DNA of 64,000 nucleotides from Kaistia defluvii (GTDB taxonomy: Bacteria; Pseudomonadota; Alphaproteobacteria; Rhizobiales; Kaistiaceae): assembly GCF_040548815.1 (NCBI RefSeq), contig NZ_JBEPSM010000001.1:1364001-1428000 (forward strand), in the 5' to 3' direction. Made by a program: the position numbers and the translations under genes. Below the pieces are notes generated by a model. It ran no database searches. It was not told the DNA's origin and saw nothing but the letters and a program-made list of their open reading frames with translations. Below, piece after piece: positions 16,775 to 24,853 of the stretch. How positions within the stretch are numbered: position 1 is the first letter of the stretch; every line of letters starts with the position of its first letter.

Positions 16775-18946
16775 ATGCGTTGGGACGAATATAGCTTAGG
16801 TGATGATCAACCGAAACAGAATCCGTGGCGGGAAGACAAACTTGGCTACGCTCCATTCGCCCGGCGATTGGCGGATGTTATAATTAACATGGCGGCCCCC
16901 AATGGCTTCGTGATTGGTATTCATGGGAAATGGGGAAGTGGAAAGACCACAGCTATCAACTTCGTTCTTTCCCACATCGATAAGCACAACCAAGAAATAG
17001 AAGGTAATTCCAGAAAAGTCGAATGCATTGAATTCCGCCCATGGATCGTGTCTGGCCAACACGATCTAATTGCAGCATTCTTCAAAATTCTGTCAGAAAA
17101 TCTTGGACCGTCCGAAGGCCGCCTTAAGAGATCAATTAGGAGCAGAGTGCGATTTCTATATAGGGCGCGAGATCCACTCATCGATGCGGCTGCAACACTG
17201 GCGATTGCTGCTGACCCAAGTTTTGGAGCGGTCACCGGCATTGCGGGTGGGCTAGCAAAAACATCCCTTCCGCAGTTACTTAGCCGATATCTTGAGGAGC
17301 CTTCTCTCCAGAAAGCTTATCAAGATCTTAGAGAACAACTCCTGGCGAGCGGACGAAAATTTGTCGTTACGATCGACGATATTGATCGACTAGACAACGA
17401 CGAGATCAGATCAGTCATGCAGATGGTCAAGACCATCGGCCGACTGCCCAATGTCATTTACATCCTGTCGTATGATCGAGACATTGTATCCGTCGCAATC
17501 GATGCAGACGTGAAAGAGCCGTCCCCAAGGTTCACTGAAAAGATAGTCCAGCAGGAGGTCGCGCTACCTCAACCATCAAGGGGCGCGTTGCTAGGAATAC
17601 TGGATCGAGAAATTAGCTTCCTGCTAAAAAGAATCGAAGGTTCCACGCGCTGGCACTCCCTCCTTAGCAATGGCGTTCATCGCTGGGTTAGAAGTCCGCG
17701 CGATGTCCTTCGCCTAGCGAACGCACTCAAATTCTCTTGGCCAGCGCTGCGAGAAGAGTTCGACGGAGCAGATCTTGTCGCGATAGAAGGGATTCGGCTA
17801 TTCGAACCACGAATGTTTGACTGGATTCGAACAAATCGAGACTTCTTCTTTAACGAGGGGGAGTTTTTTATCGCTAACGATGAGCAAAGAAAGTCACACG
17901 TCCGAAATATTCGAGAACTACTATCCGATAATTCCTCTTCTGCGAGTCTCGAGCTGCTCGCCACATTATTTCCGCTACACGCTAAGTGGTTTCTCGAAAA
18001 TAGCTATTCGATTGGCGAGACAAATATCTCCGTTCAAAATCGCCGGGGTCTAGCCAGCGAAGCCGGATACGACGGCTATTTCGCGCTCCATCCTTCTGCT
18101 GACGCGATCCCGAAGGCCGTACTTGATGATATTATTGCCAACTTCGACAGCGAGGCGGAGGCGTCCAGAGTACTAAAATCCTATCTTAACAAAATAAATA
18201 GCCTCGGCAAGCCAATGATCGGCTTGCTTTTGCGAGATCTTCGCCTTCGACTCAATGAAAACAACCCCGTAAAGGTTTTGGGCTTTCTCAAGGCGTTAGT
18301 CTCCATCGGAGATGACGTCTTTAGAATTCCTTGGAGCGGCGAGATGCTTTCAGTCGAACCCAACCTGACTCTGCAATTTTTGGTCACGGACATTTTAGCG
18401 GCGCTGAATAAGAATGACGTTGAGCGCACTCTGTTGGAATTATTCTCCTCCGCTGGCTCAGTGCTAACACTGTCAGCCATCTATGTTTTGCGAGGGCGAG
18501 AATTGGGCGTATTCCCAACCGACAGCCCAAGGGAAGCGATAATCGACCAAGATACGTTTGACGCATTAGGGAGTATTCTCTTGAAAAAAATACTCAAAGC
18601 GAAGCAGGACGACTCCCTCGGCAACTATCCGATCTTCTGGCCTATAATTGTTTCTTGGAAGCATTTAGGTGACATTGACGATATTCGCTACTGGATTCAG
18701 CAAGGCGTCGAGCGCAGCGGAACATTCACGGCTAACCTTTTGCTGGGGATGGTATACAGAAGCTCGAGCCAGGAAGGTGTCGAATATACATTTAAGGCGG
18801 CAGAAAATACTGACGTGATTAATCTTAGCTTTTTACATAACAAAATTAAGATGCATCTCGCAGAAAAAAAGACATTGACGCCTGATCAGATTATACTGCT
18901 GAACGCGGCTGTTCGAGACATGGAGAAACTCGGATTCACCAACTAG
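16775..18946 (+). CDS. KAP-family P-loop NTPase (candidate phage-defence gene)
   Basis: A 723-residue protein of the KAP NTPase family (Kidins220/ARMS and PifA). Walker A is GKWGSGKTT at residues 51-59 and Walker B is FVVTIDDIDRL at 196-206. Between them lie the typical EFRPWIVSGQHDLIAAFF block and a short hydrophobic stretch (about 137-165) where KAP proteins often carry membrane segments. The C-terminal 350 residues show no known domain and look helical. In the family, F-plasmid PifA excludes phage T7. The gene is strikingly AT-rich with A/T-ending codons, unlike pgm before it, and stands alone, suggesting transfer. The start is the first ATG after GGGAA. Confidence 0.85.
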   Translation: MRWDEYSLGDDQPKQNPWREDKLGYAPFARRLADVIINMAAPNGFVIGIHGKWGSGKTTAINFVLSHIDKHNQEIEGNSRKVECIEFRPWIVSGQHDLIAAFFKILSENLGPSEGRLKRSIRSRVRFLYRARDPLIDAAATLAIAADPSFGAVTGIAGGLAKTSLPQLLSRYLEEPSLQKAYQDLREQLLASGRKFVVTIDDIDRLDNDEIRSVMQMVKTIGRLPNVIYILSYDRDIVSVAIDADVKEPSPRFTEKIVQQEVALPQPSRGALLGILDREISFLLKRIEGSTRWHSLLSNGVHRWVRSPRDVLRLANALKFSWPALREEFDGADLVAIEGIRLFEPRMFDWIRTNRDFFFNEGEFFIANDEQRKSHVRNIRELLSDNSSSASLELLATLFPLHAKWFLENSYSIGETNISVQNRRGLASEAGYDGYFALHPSADAIPKAVLDDIIANFDSEAEASRVLKSYLNKINSLGKPMIGLLLRDLRLRLNENNPVKVLGFLKALVSIGDDVFRIPWSGEMLSVEPNLTLQFLVTDILAALNKNDVERTLLELFSSAGSVLTLSAIYVLRGRELGVFPTDSPREAIIDQDTFDALGSILLKKILKAKQDDSLGNYPIFWPIIVSWKHLGDIDDIRYWIQQGVERSGTFTANLLLGMVYRSSSQEGVEYTFKAAENTDVINLSFLHNKIKMHLAEKKTLTPDQIILLNAAVRDMEKLGFTN

Positions 18947-19124
18947 ACCGGATCGCCATTTTCCAGTTAGGCTGAATCAAGCCAACTGCCTCGTCGGAGA
19001 CGAACTAACGAGCTTTTACTTGGTAGTGCAGATTTGCGCATGGCGCTATCGTTGCAAACCTGCTTATCGCAGACGCTAAGTATAGCCGTGGCGCTATCCT
19101 AAGACGACGGAAATCGCCACTAGA

Positions 19125-19142
19125 GCGGCGCCAAGGCGCCGC
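19125..19142. terminator. Hairpin between convergent genes
   Basis: GCGGCGCC (19125-19132) pairs with GGCGCCGC (19135-19142) across a two-base centre. It lies between the KAP gene and the convergent gene ending at 19161. A pyrimidine-rich CCCTTTCCCC follows on the plus strand, so terminator function is plausible but weak. Confidence 0.45.
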
Positions 19143-19160
19143 CCCTTTCCCCAAAAATCC

Positions 19161-19676
19161 CTACTCCATAAACACCGGCGTGCCGTCCGGCTCGGCCTTC
19201 AGCTTGGCGGCGGCGGCGCAGAAGTCTGCTTTGTCGCCATGGGCTTCGGCGATGAACAGGCCGTAGCGGGCGCCGAAGGCGACGAGGATGGCGGTCTTGC
19301 GTTCCTCGGCCTGCTCGTCGGTCAGTTCCTTGTCGCCGCTGGCAATCACGTCGCCGATCGCCTTGCCGAACGTTTCCTTGGCGAGGCCGTGGCCTTCGCA
19401 GACGCGGACCGCCGCCGCCTGGAAGGCGAGGTTGTTCAGCGCCGCGAACTGGGCATCGGCGAGGATGGCGCCCTCGGTCTCCAGGAAATCGGCCCAGGCT
19501 CCGTCGACGCGGTCATTGTCGGCGTCGGGCGCGGGCGCGGTGGCGCCGGCCGGCGGCGCCGGGGCGATGTTCGCCGTCTGCGCCCAGGCGGGGGCGGCGG
19601 CGAAAAGGGCGGCGAGCGCGGTGGCGGCGAGCGCGCCGCGGATCGCGCGGGCGGGCCGGAAGCTATGTGCGAGCAT
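19161..19676 (-). CDS. Exported hypothetical protein
   Basis: A 171-residue protein with a clear signal peptide (basic start, then an ALAATALAALFAAAPAWAQ core, cut after AWA). A short Pro/Ala linker and a domain with two cysteines follow (VRVCEGHG and DKADFCAAAAKL), which could form a disulphide in the periplasm. No known domain is recognised. The ATG at 19676 follows GAGGGG; the longer frame to 19832 would run through the neighbouring gene and has no coding character. It lies 10 bases after the small exported protein at 19687, so they may be co-transcribed. Confidence 0.65.
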   Translation of the reverse strand: MLAHSFRPARAIRGALAATALAALFAAAPAWAQTANIAPAPPAGATAPAPDADNDRVDGAWADFLETEGAILADAQFAALNNLAFQAAAVRVCEGHGLAKETFGKAIGDVIASGDKELTDEQAEERKTAILVAFGARYGLFIAEAHGDKADFCAAAAKLKAEPDGTPVFME

Positions 19677-19686
19677 GGTGTTCCCC

Positions 19687-20013
19687 TCAGCGGCCATAAA
19701 CGCGCCAGGTCCAGTTGCCACTATAGGCGCCGCCATTGTTGTAGCAGGCGCGCTGTTCGGGATAGCAGATGATGCCGCCGGCGGGCGAGAACGGCGCCGG
19801 CGGGCGATAGGCGGGCGGCGGCGGCGCGCCATAGATCTCGCGGTTGCGGTTGGCGCTGTCGGCGATGGCAGCCCCCACGGCGACGCCGGCGATGCCGCCC
19901 AGGATGGCGGCGGTGTTGCGGCCGTCCTTGGCGTGGCTGGGCGCCCCCTGCGCGATCAGCAGCGCCGGCGCCAGCACCGCGACGGCGGCCAGTCTTCGAA
20001 TCAATCTTTGCAT
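19687..20013 (-). CDS. Small exported glycine-zipper protein
   Basis: A 108-residue protein with a signal peptide (QRLIRRLAAVAVLAPALLIAQ...; cut after SHA). A short glycine-zipper helix follows (AAILGGIAGVAVGAAIADSA), then a Pro/Tyr-rich linker and a C-terminal module with two cysteines (ICYPEQRACYNNGG) ending in WTWRVYGR. This layout is common among small envelope proteins of rhizobia with no established role; the zipper suggests membrane association or oligomer formation. The start is at MQRLIRR (20013); the frame is open further but lacks a signal there. Confidence 0.65.
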   Translation of the reverse strand: MQRLIRRLAAVAVLAPALLIAQGAPSHAKDGRNTAAILGGIAGVAVGAAIADSANRNREIYGAPPPPAYRPPAPFSPAGGIICYPEQRACYNNGGAYSGNWTWRVYGR

Positions 20014-20284
20014 GGCAGTCCCCTGTGCACTCCCGGTTGCATTGAACAGGCCCGCCCCGCGCCGGTCAATTGACGCGCGGCGCATTCGCAACCGGAGATG
20101 GGAGGCGGCCGGGCCGGCGGGGGATGCGGCACGCCGCGTCCGCCTTCAACCGGCGCGGGAGGCACCCGCCGCGCCACCTGTTTCCCTTGGGTCATCCGGT
20201 GTATGCTCGGCGGCGTGGTCGATGGACTGCATCGCATGACGAGGGAGGCCGGCCTTCGAGCAAAAGCCGGCTCAGGTGGTCAAC

Positions 20285-21979
20285 ATGCACTCCGGCCGGT
20301 GGACCTTTCCGCTTCGCATGCCCGCGGGCCTTGCCGGCTACCAGCCGGCCTGGCTGTCGCGTGATCTCTCGGCCGGGCTCGCGGTCGCGGCCGTCGGCCT
20401 GCCCAGCGCCATCGCCTATCCCGCCATTGCCGGCCTGCCGCCGCAGACCGGGCTCTATGCGAGCATCGCGCCGCTCGCTGCCTATGCGCTGTTCGGCCCG
20501 TCGAAAAACCTGATCGTCGGGCCTGATGCCGCGACCATGACCGTGCTGGCGGCGACGCTCGCGGCCGTCACGGCCAGCGTGCCGGATGTCGGCGCGGGCG
20601 AGCGGGTGGCGATTGCGGCGATGCTGGCGCTCGGCGTCGGGCTGCTCTGCCTGCTCGCCTGGCTGTTCCGGCTCGGCGTGCTGGCGAGCTTCCTGTCGCG
20701 GCCGATCCTGACCGGCTTCTTCATCGGCATCTCGTTCTCGATCCTGATCGGCCAGATCAGCCGCGTCACCGGGGTCAAGGTCGATTCCGAGGGCCTGCTG
20801 CGGCCGTTGATCGACCTGCTGCGCAAGGCCAATCTGATCCATTGGCCGTCGCTGATCCTGGCGCTTTGCATGTTCGCGCTGCTGCAGATCGTGCGGATCA
20901 CGAAGTTCCCCGTGCCGGGGCCGGTGCTGGTGGTGGTGCTGTCGGTGCTGCTTTCGGCGGTGTTCGGCTTCGAGGCGCGCGGCATCGCCATCGTCGGCGA
21001 CATTCCGGCCGGCCTGCCCCACCTCACCCTGCCCCGCTTCGCCGGCCTGCCGCTGCAGACGCTGGCGCTGGGCTCGGCGGCGATCTTCCTGGTCAGCTAT
21101 GGCGCCGGCATCATCACCGCGCGCAGCTTCGGCGCCCGCTCGGGCGAGACGGTCGACCCCAACCGCGAGCTGATCGGCTTCGGCGCCGCCAACCTCGCCG
21201 CCGGCCTGTTCGGCGCCTTCCCCGTCTCGGCGTCGGATTCGCGCACCGCCGTTAACCTCGCCGTCGGCGGCCGCTCGCAGCTGACCAGCCTGGTCGCCGC
21301 GCTGACGCTGGTGGCGACGCTGCTGTTCCTCGGTCCGGCGCTGCGCATCATCCCGCTCCCGGCGCTGGGCGCCATCCTCGCCGCCACGGCGCTCAACATG
21401 ATCGACATCGGCGCCATGCGGCAGATCTGGCGCATCAGCCCGATGGAATTCGTGTTCGCGCTGATCGCGATGTGGGGGCCGATCGGCCTCGGCGTGCTCA
21501 ACGGCGTCGTCATCGCCATCGGCGCGACGCTCGCCTATGTGCTGCGCAAGCTGATGTTCCCGCGAGACGCCATGCTGGGCCGGATCGCCGATCACGAGGG
21601 CTTCTACAAGCTGCACCGGAGCCCGGAGGCGCGCGCCGTGCCGGGCTTCGCGGTCTGCCTGATCCAGGGCAGCCTGCTGTTCTTCAACACCGATTATATC
21701 GCGACGCGCCTGCGCGCCATCGCCGCCGGCCTGCCGGCTGGCACGCGCTGGCTGGTGCTCGACGCCAGCGCGGTCGCGCAGATCGACAGCTCGGCGGCGG
21801 AGATGCTCGGCGAGGTCTGCGAGGAACTGCGCCAGCGCGACATCCGGCTCGGCCTCGCCGATTTGCACGCCGAGGCGCGCGACATGCTCGAGCGCGCCGG
21901 CATCATCGACATCGTCGGCGCCGACATGATCTTCGACATCCTCGAGGACGCGTATCAGGCGTTCGAGGCGAGGCGCTGA
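20285..21979 (+). CDS. SulP-family anion transporter with STAS domain
   Basis: A 564-residue inner-membrane protein. The N-terminal 400 residues hold 10 to 14 membrane segments with SulP hallmarks: GLPSAIAYPAIAGLPPQTGLYASI near residue 40, then GPSKNLIVGPDAATM near 75. A cytoplasmic STAS domain follows (about 435-560, LVLDASAVAQIDSSAAEMLGE). SulP proteins carry sulfate, bicarbonate or dicarboxylates; nothing nearby settles the substrate. The ATG at 20285 has AGGTGG upstream. The PPK2 gene follows 33 bases later on the same strand and is likely co-transcribed. Confidence 0.92.
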   Translation: MHSGRWTFPLRMPAGLAGYQPAWLSRDLSAGLAVAAVGLPSAIAYPAIAGLPPQTGLYASIAPLAAYALFGPSKNLIVGPDAATMTVLAATLAAVTASVPDVGAGERVAIAAMLALGVGLLCLLAWLFRLGVLASFLSRPILTGFFIGISFSILIGQISRVTGVKVDSEGLLRPLIDLLRKANLIHWPSLILALCMFALLQIVRITKFPVPGPVLVVVLSVLLSAVFGFEARGIAIVGDIPAGLPHLTLPRFAGLPLQTLALGSAAIFLVSYGAGIITARSFGARSGETVDPNRELIGFGAANLAAGLFGAFPVSASDSRTAVNLAVGGRSQLTSLVAALTLVATLLFLGPALRIIPLPALGAILAATALNMIDIGAMRQIWRISPMEFVFALIAMWGPIGLGVLNGVVIAIGATLAYVLRKLMFPRDAMLGRIADHEGFYKLHRSPEARAVPGFAVCLIQGSLLFFNTDYIATRLRAIAAGLPAGTRWLVLDASAVAQIDSSAAEMLGEVCEELRQRDIRLGLADLHAEARDMLERAGIIDIVGADMIFDILEDAYQAFEARR

Positions 21980-22012
21980 TCGCTCCACAACGGTGCGCAG
22001 CAGGAGGTGGGA

Positions 22013-22873
22013 ATGAGCAAGGACAAGAAGGCCAAGCAGGCCAAGCAGGCATCAGCCCCGCATGGCTCGGGATCGGTCGTCGCCGAGGCAGCGCCGGACG
22101 GCCAGGGCAGGAGCTATGCCAGCGAGCTGGCGCGGCTGCAGGTGGAACTCGCCCATCTCCAGTCCTGGGTGAAAAAGTCCGGCGCCCGCATCGTCATCGT
22201 CTTCGAGGGGCGCGACGCGGCCGGCAAGGGCGGCGTGATCAAGCGCCTCACCGAGCGGGTGAGCCCCAGGGTCTTCCGCGTCGTCGCTCTGCCCGCGCCG
22301 AACGACCGCGAGAAGACCCAGATCTACATGCAGCGCTATGTCCAGCATCTGCCGGCCGGCGGCGAGGTCGTGATCTTCGACCGCTCCTGGTACAACCGCC
22401 CCGGCGTCGAGCGCGTCATGGGCTTCTGCAGCGAGGAGAAGGCCCGCCGCTTCCTCGAACTGACGCCGCGCTTCGAGGCCGCCATGATCGAGAGCGGCAT
22501 CACCCTGCTCAAATATTTCCTTGATGTCTCCGAGGAAGAGCAGGAGCGCCGCTTCCGCCAGCGCGTCAAGGACCCGCTGCGGCAATGGAAACTGAGCCCG
22601 ATGGATATCGAATCCTACAATCGCTGGTGGGAATATAGCCGCGCCTATGACGAGATGATCAGCGCCACCGATACGCGCCACGCGCCCTGGTGGATCGTGC
22701 CGTCCAACGACAAGAAGCGCGCGCGGATCAACTGCATCGCCCACATATTGAGCCAGATTCCCTACGAGCACGTGCCCTTCGACATCCCGAAATTCGGCAA
22801 GCGGCAGAAGCGCCCGTCCGATTTCACCGAGGACCCTGCGCCGCGCAACATCGTCCCGGACATTCTGGGCTGA
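22013..22873 (+). CDS. ppk2: Polyphosphate kinase 2
   Basis: A 286-residue PPK2 enzyme of the single-domain type, which moves phosphate between polyphosphate and nucleoside diphosphates (or monophosphates, depending on class). Visible motifs are Walker A EGRDAAGKGG near residue 68, RVVALPAPNDREKTQ near 95, the Walker B-like VVIFDRSWYNRPGVERVMGF near 122 and the lid region PLRQWKLSPMDIES. The N-terminus is a Lys/Ala-rich tail. The start has an ideal AGGAGG five bases upstream. The class (GTP- or ATP-forming) cannot be decided from the sequence alone. Confidence 0.92.
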   Translation: MSKDKKAKQAKQASAPHGSGSVVAEAAPDGQGRSYASELARLQVELAHLQSWVKKSGARIVIVFEGRDAAGKGGVIKRLTERVSPRVFRVVALPAPNDREKTQIYMQRYVQHLPAGGEVVIFDRSWYNRPGVERVMGFCSEEKARRFLELTPRFEAAMIESGITLLKYFLDVSEEEQERRFRQRVKDPLRQWKLSPMDIESYNRWWEYSRAYDEMISATDTRHAPWWIVPSNDKKRARINCIAHILSQIPYEHVPFDIPKFGKRQKRPSDFTEDPAPRNIVPDILG

Positions 22874-23257
22874 ACTCCTTTTTGGCGCGAGCGGGATGTC
22901 GGTTCGCGCGCGCCGGTCCGCGCCCGAGCGTCGCCGCGTCCCGCGGGACCATTCATCCGGCCCAAAGGCATGCGCGCCGACGGCCCGTCCCGGTAGGACT
23001 GCGCAGACTCCGCCTCGCTGGGCGCGAACCACCGGTTCCCGAAAGGCCTCCCTCAGGCTCGGCTCCCGGGTTCCCCAGGGGCGTCTATACCAAAGGATAA
23101 GTGCCTGGCCCTGCGTGTATAATTTTCGCGAAGCCCGCCGGCTGTCAGATTTCCCCTCGAGCCAACGCACCGGGCTTGGCAGCCATCGCCAACGAGGCGC
23201 CGACGGAATACCCGCCGGTCCCGGCCGCGATATCGAACAGCAGGAAGGGAATACATT
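22874..23257. other. Intergenic region without a recognised feature
   Basis: The 384 GC-rich bases between the PPK2 gene and the next gene contain only short frames without family resemblance, and no T-tailed hairpin was found. The last 60 bases should hold the promoter and ribosome site (GGAAGGGA) of the gene at 23258. Confidence 0.5.
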
Positions 23258-23809
23258 ATGAAAATTCTGACCGACAAGATGCTCTCGCAGTCCGCCTTCA
23301 GCCACGAACTCGACATTCCCTTCGACCAGATCGACATTGCCGACTGGCTCTTCAATCTGCCCGAGGCCGAGTATCAGCGCTGCTGCCCGCCCGATCATAT
23401 CGCCGCCGGCACCACCTCCACCGACGATGGTCGCAAGATGTCGATCAATGTCGAGATGATCGGCACCAGCCTGGTCGTCCAGCACTATGTCGCCGACGAG
23501 GCGACGCCGTCCTATTGCCGCATGAACTCGATCTCCGATGTGTTCCCTCCCACCGGCGGACGGACGCAGGTCAATGTCATCTGGGAACTGATCGCCGAGC
23601 CGATCGAGGGCAACCGCACCCGCTACACCAACAAGGTCACCTGTCACCCGACGGACGTCTTCATGACCTTCATCGCGGAACACGGCCAGACCTTCGAGCA
23701 GGCCGCAGCCGCGCGCCAGGCCGCAGGCGGCGACCACAACAGCCGCGAGACGCCGCTTTTCGCGGAAAGCATCGCCCGCACGTCGCGCGCCAAGGCTGCT
23801 TCCAAGTAA
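23258..23809 (+). CDS. Conserved hypothetical protein, possible SRPBCC/START-like fold
   Basis: A 183-residue soluble protein with no signal peptide. Strand-rich middle parts (KMSINVEMIGTSLVVQHYVAD, then VNVIWELIAEP and TRYTNKVTCHPTDVFMTFIAEHG) alternate with a long C-terminal helix, which suggests an SRPBCC-type ligand-binding fold; that is a guess from pattern only. A strong GGAAGGGA lies before the ATG, and the gene has the codon use of its neighbours. Nothing nearby hints at a ligand. Confidence 0.65.
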   Translation: MKILTDKMLSQSAFSHELDIPFDQIDIADWLFNLPEAEYQRCCPPDHIAAGTTSTDDGRKMSINVEMIGTSLVVQHYVADEATPSYCRMNSISDVFPPTGGRTQVNVIWELIAEPIEGNRTRYTNKVTCHPTDVFMTFIAEHGQTFEQAAAARQAAGGDHNSRETPLFAESIARTSRAKAASK

Positions 23810-23883
23810 GGCCGCCCGCCCTGGGTCCATTCGGGGAGGCGGTTGTCCTCCGCCTCTCCATGGCCTGCTCCCGGCGGGTCGCC

Positions 23884-24354
23884 CTACTGGACCTCGCTCT
23901 TCCAGCTCAGGAAGAAGCCGACATCGCCGGGCATGCCGTTTGGAAAATTGATGATCATGGCGCTGAGCCGGAAACCCTGCGGCTTGGCGTATTGGAGATA
24001 GCGTTCATAGAACTGCCGGGCCTTGCCCTGCAGCGTCTCGGGCCAGTCCGGGTCGGCGCTGTTGATCGCCCGCCCGCTATCGGTGCAGAGCATGGAGGGG
24101 AAGGTGTAGACCATCGCCTCGTACTTGCCGTTCTTGACCGCGTTCATCGCCACCCGGCGCACGCTGGCGATCTCCTCGTCGCTGACCTGGTCGCGCAGGA
24201 AGCTTTCGGTGAACTGGTTGAGCGCCTCGTTCTGCGACGACCGATGCGCCTGTTCCTTGGCGACCTCCTTCATCCGCTCTTCCAGAATGGCCTTCCGCAA
24301 CGACTCGGCACTCGGCGGCGGCGCATTGACATCGACGTCCTTGATTTCGGCCAT
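23884..24354 (-). CDS. Conserved hypothetical protein
   Basis: A 156-residue soluble protein. The N-terminal half is helical and charged (ESLRKAILEERMKEVAKEQAH); the C-terminal half has strands and aromatic residues (YEAMVYTFPSMLCTDSGRAIN, later FRLSAMIINFPNGMPGDVGFFLSW). GGAGGAAG precedes the ATG, and the frame is well supported by codon use. It is convergent with the gene at 23258. I do not recognise a family. Confidence 0.65.
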   Translation of the reverse strand: MAEIKDVDVNAPPPSAESLRKAILEERMKEVAKEQAHRSSQNEALNQFTESFLRDQVSDEEIASVRRVAMNAVKNGKYEAMVYTFPSMLCTDSGRAINSADPDWPETLQGKARQFYERYLQYAKPQGFRLSAMIINFPNGMPGDVGFFLSWKSEVQ

Positions 24355-24853
24355 GTCTTCCTCCTGAAAAATTTGCCGGCGAAAGAAGTGCGCGGGTGCG
24401 TTTGGCTAGCCCTTGTCCGCGCCCTCTGGCAGGCCGTCGCAGGGATCGAAACGGCAACGGAAATGCCGCTAGAAAGCGCGCTGCGGCCTGGTTCCTGTCC
24501 TACGTTCCCATTATACGACGCCACCTTCCGCATGGGAAGGTTTCAGCGGGAGAGAGCGGCGCTCGACGGATGCCCGATTTCACGACGCATTGGGACCGAG
24601 ACCGGCTTTGGAGGCGATTTTAGTAAAGTGCGTCTCGGACGAGGAAAGCGAGGCAGCCACATTGCTTTACAGTCGAGCGGCAGTTACCGACGCCATTGTG
24701 GTCGTTCAGCAATGTTTGCTCGCAAGCCGAAACCTGCCGTTCGAAAGGCATCCGGATTTCGGCTAGAACTGGTCGATACCTGCCTGTCCGGTTCACAGTA
24801 CAGAGATTGTTCAAGCCGACTCTGGAGCGCACGAAGGATGCGGTCGGCGGCGG
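24355..24853. other. Intergenic region without a recognised gene
   Basis: These 499 bases separate the hypothetical gene from the OLD-nuclease gene. They contain only short overlapping frames on both strands with mixed codon use and no recognisable domain, tRNA or strong terminator. GC falls toward the right, matching the start of the lower-GC segment that continues to about 27.6 kb. It may be decayed sequence. Confidence 0.5.

Noticed and set aside
24355..24853. tRNA or integrase attachment site at the edge of the OLD segment
   Set aside because: No cloverleaf-like sequence with a T-loop (GGTTCGAAT-type) and no integrase gene was found.
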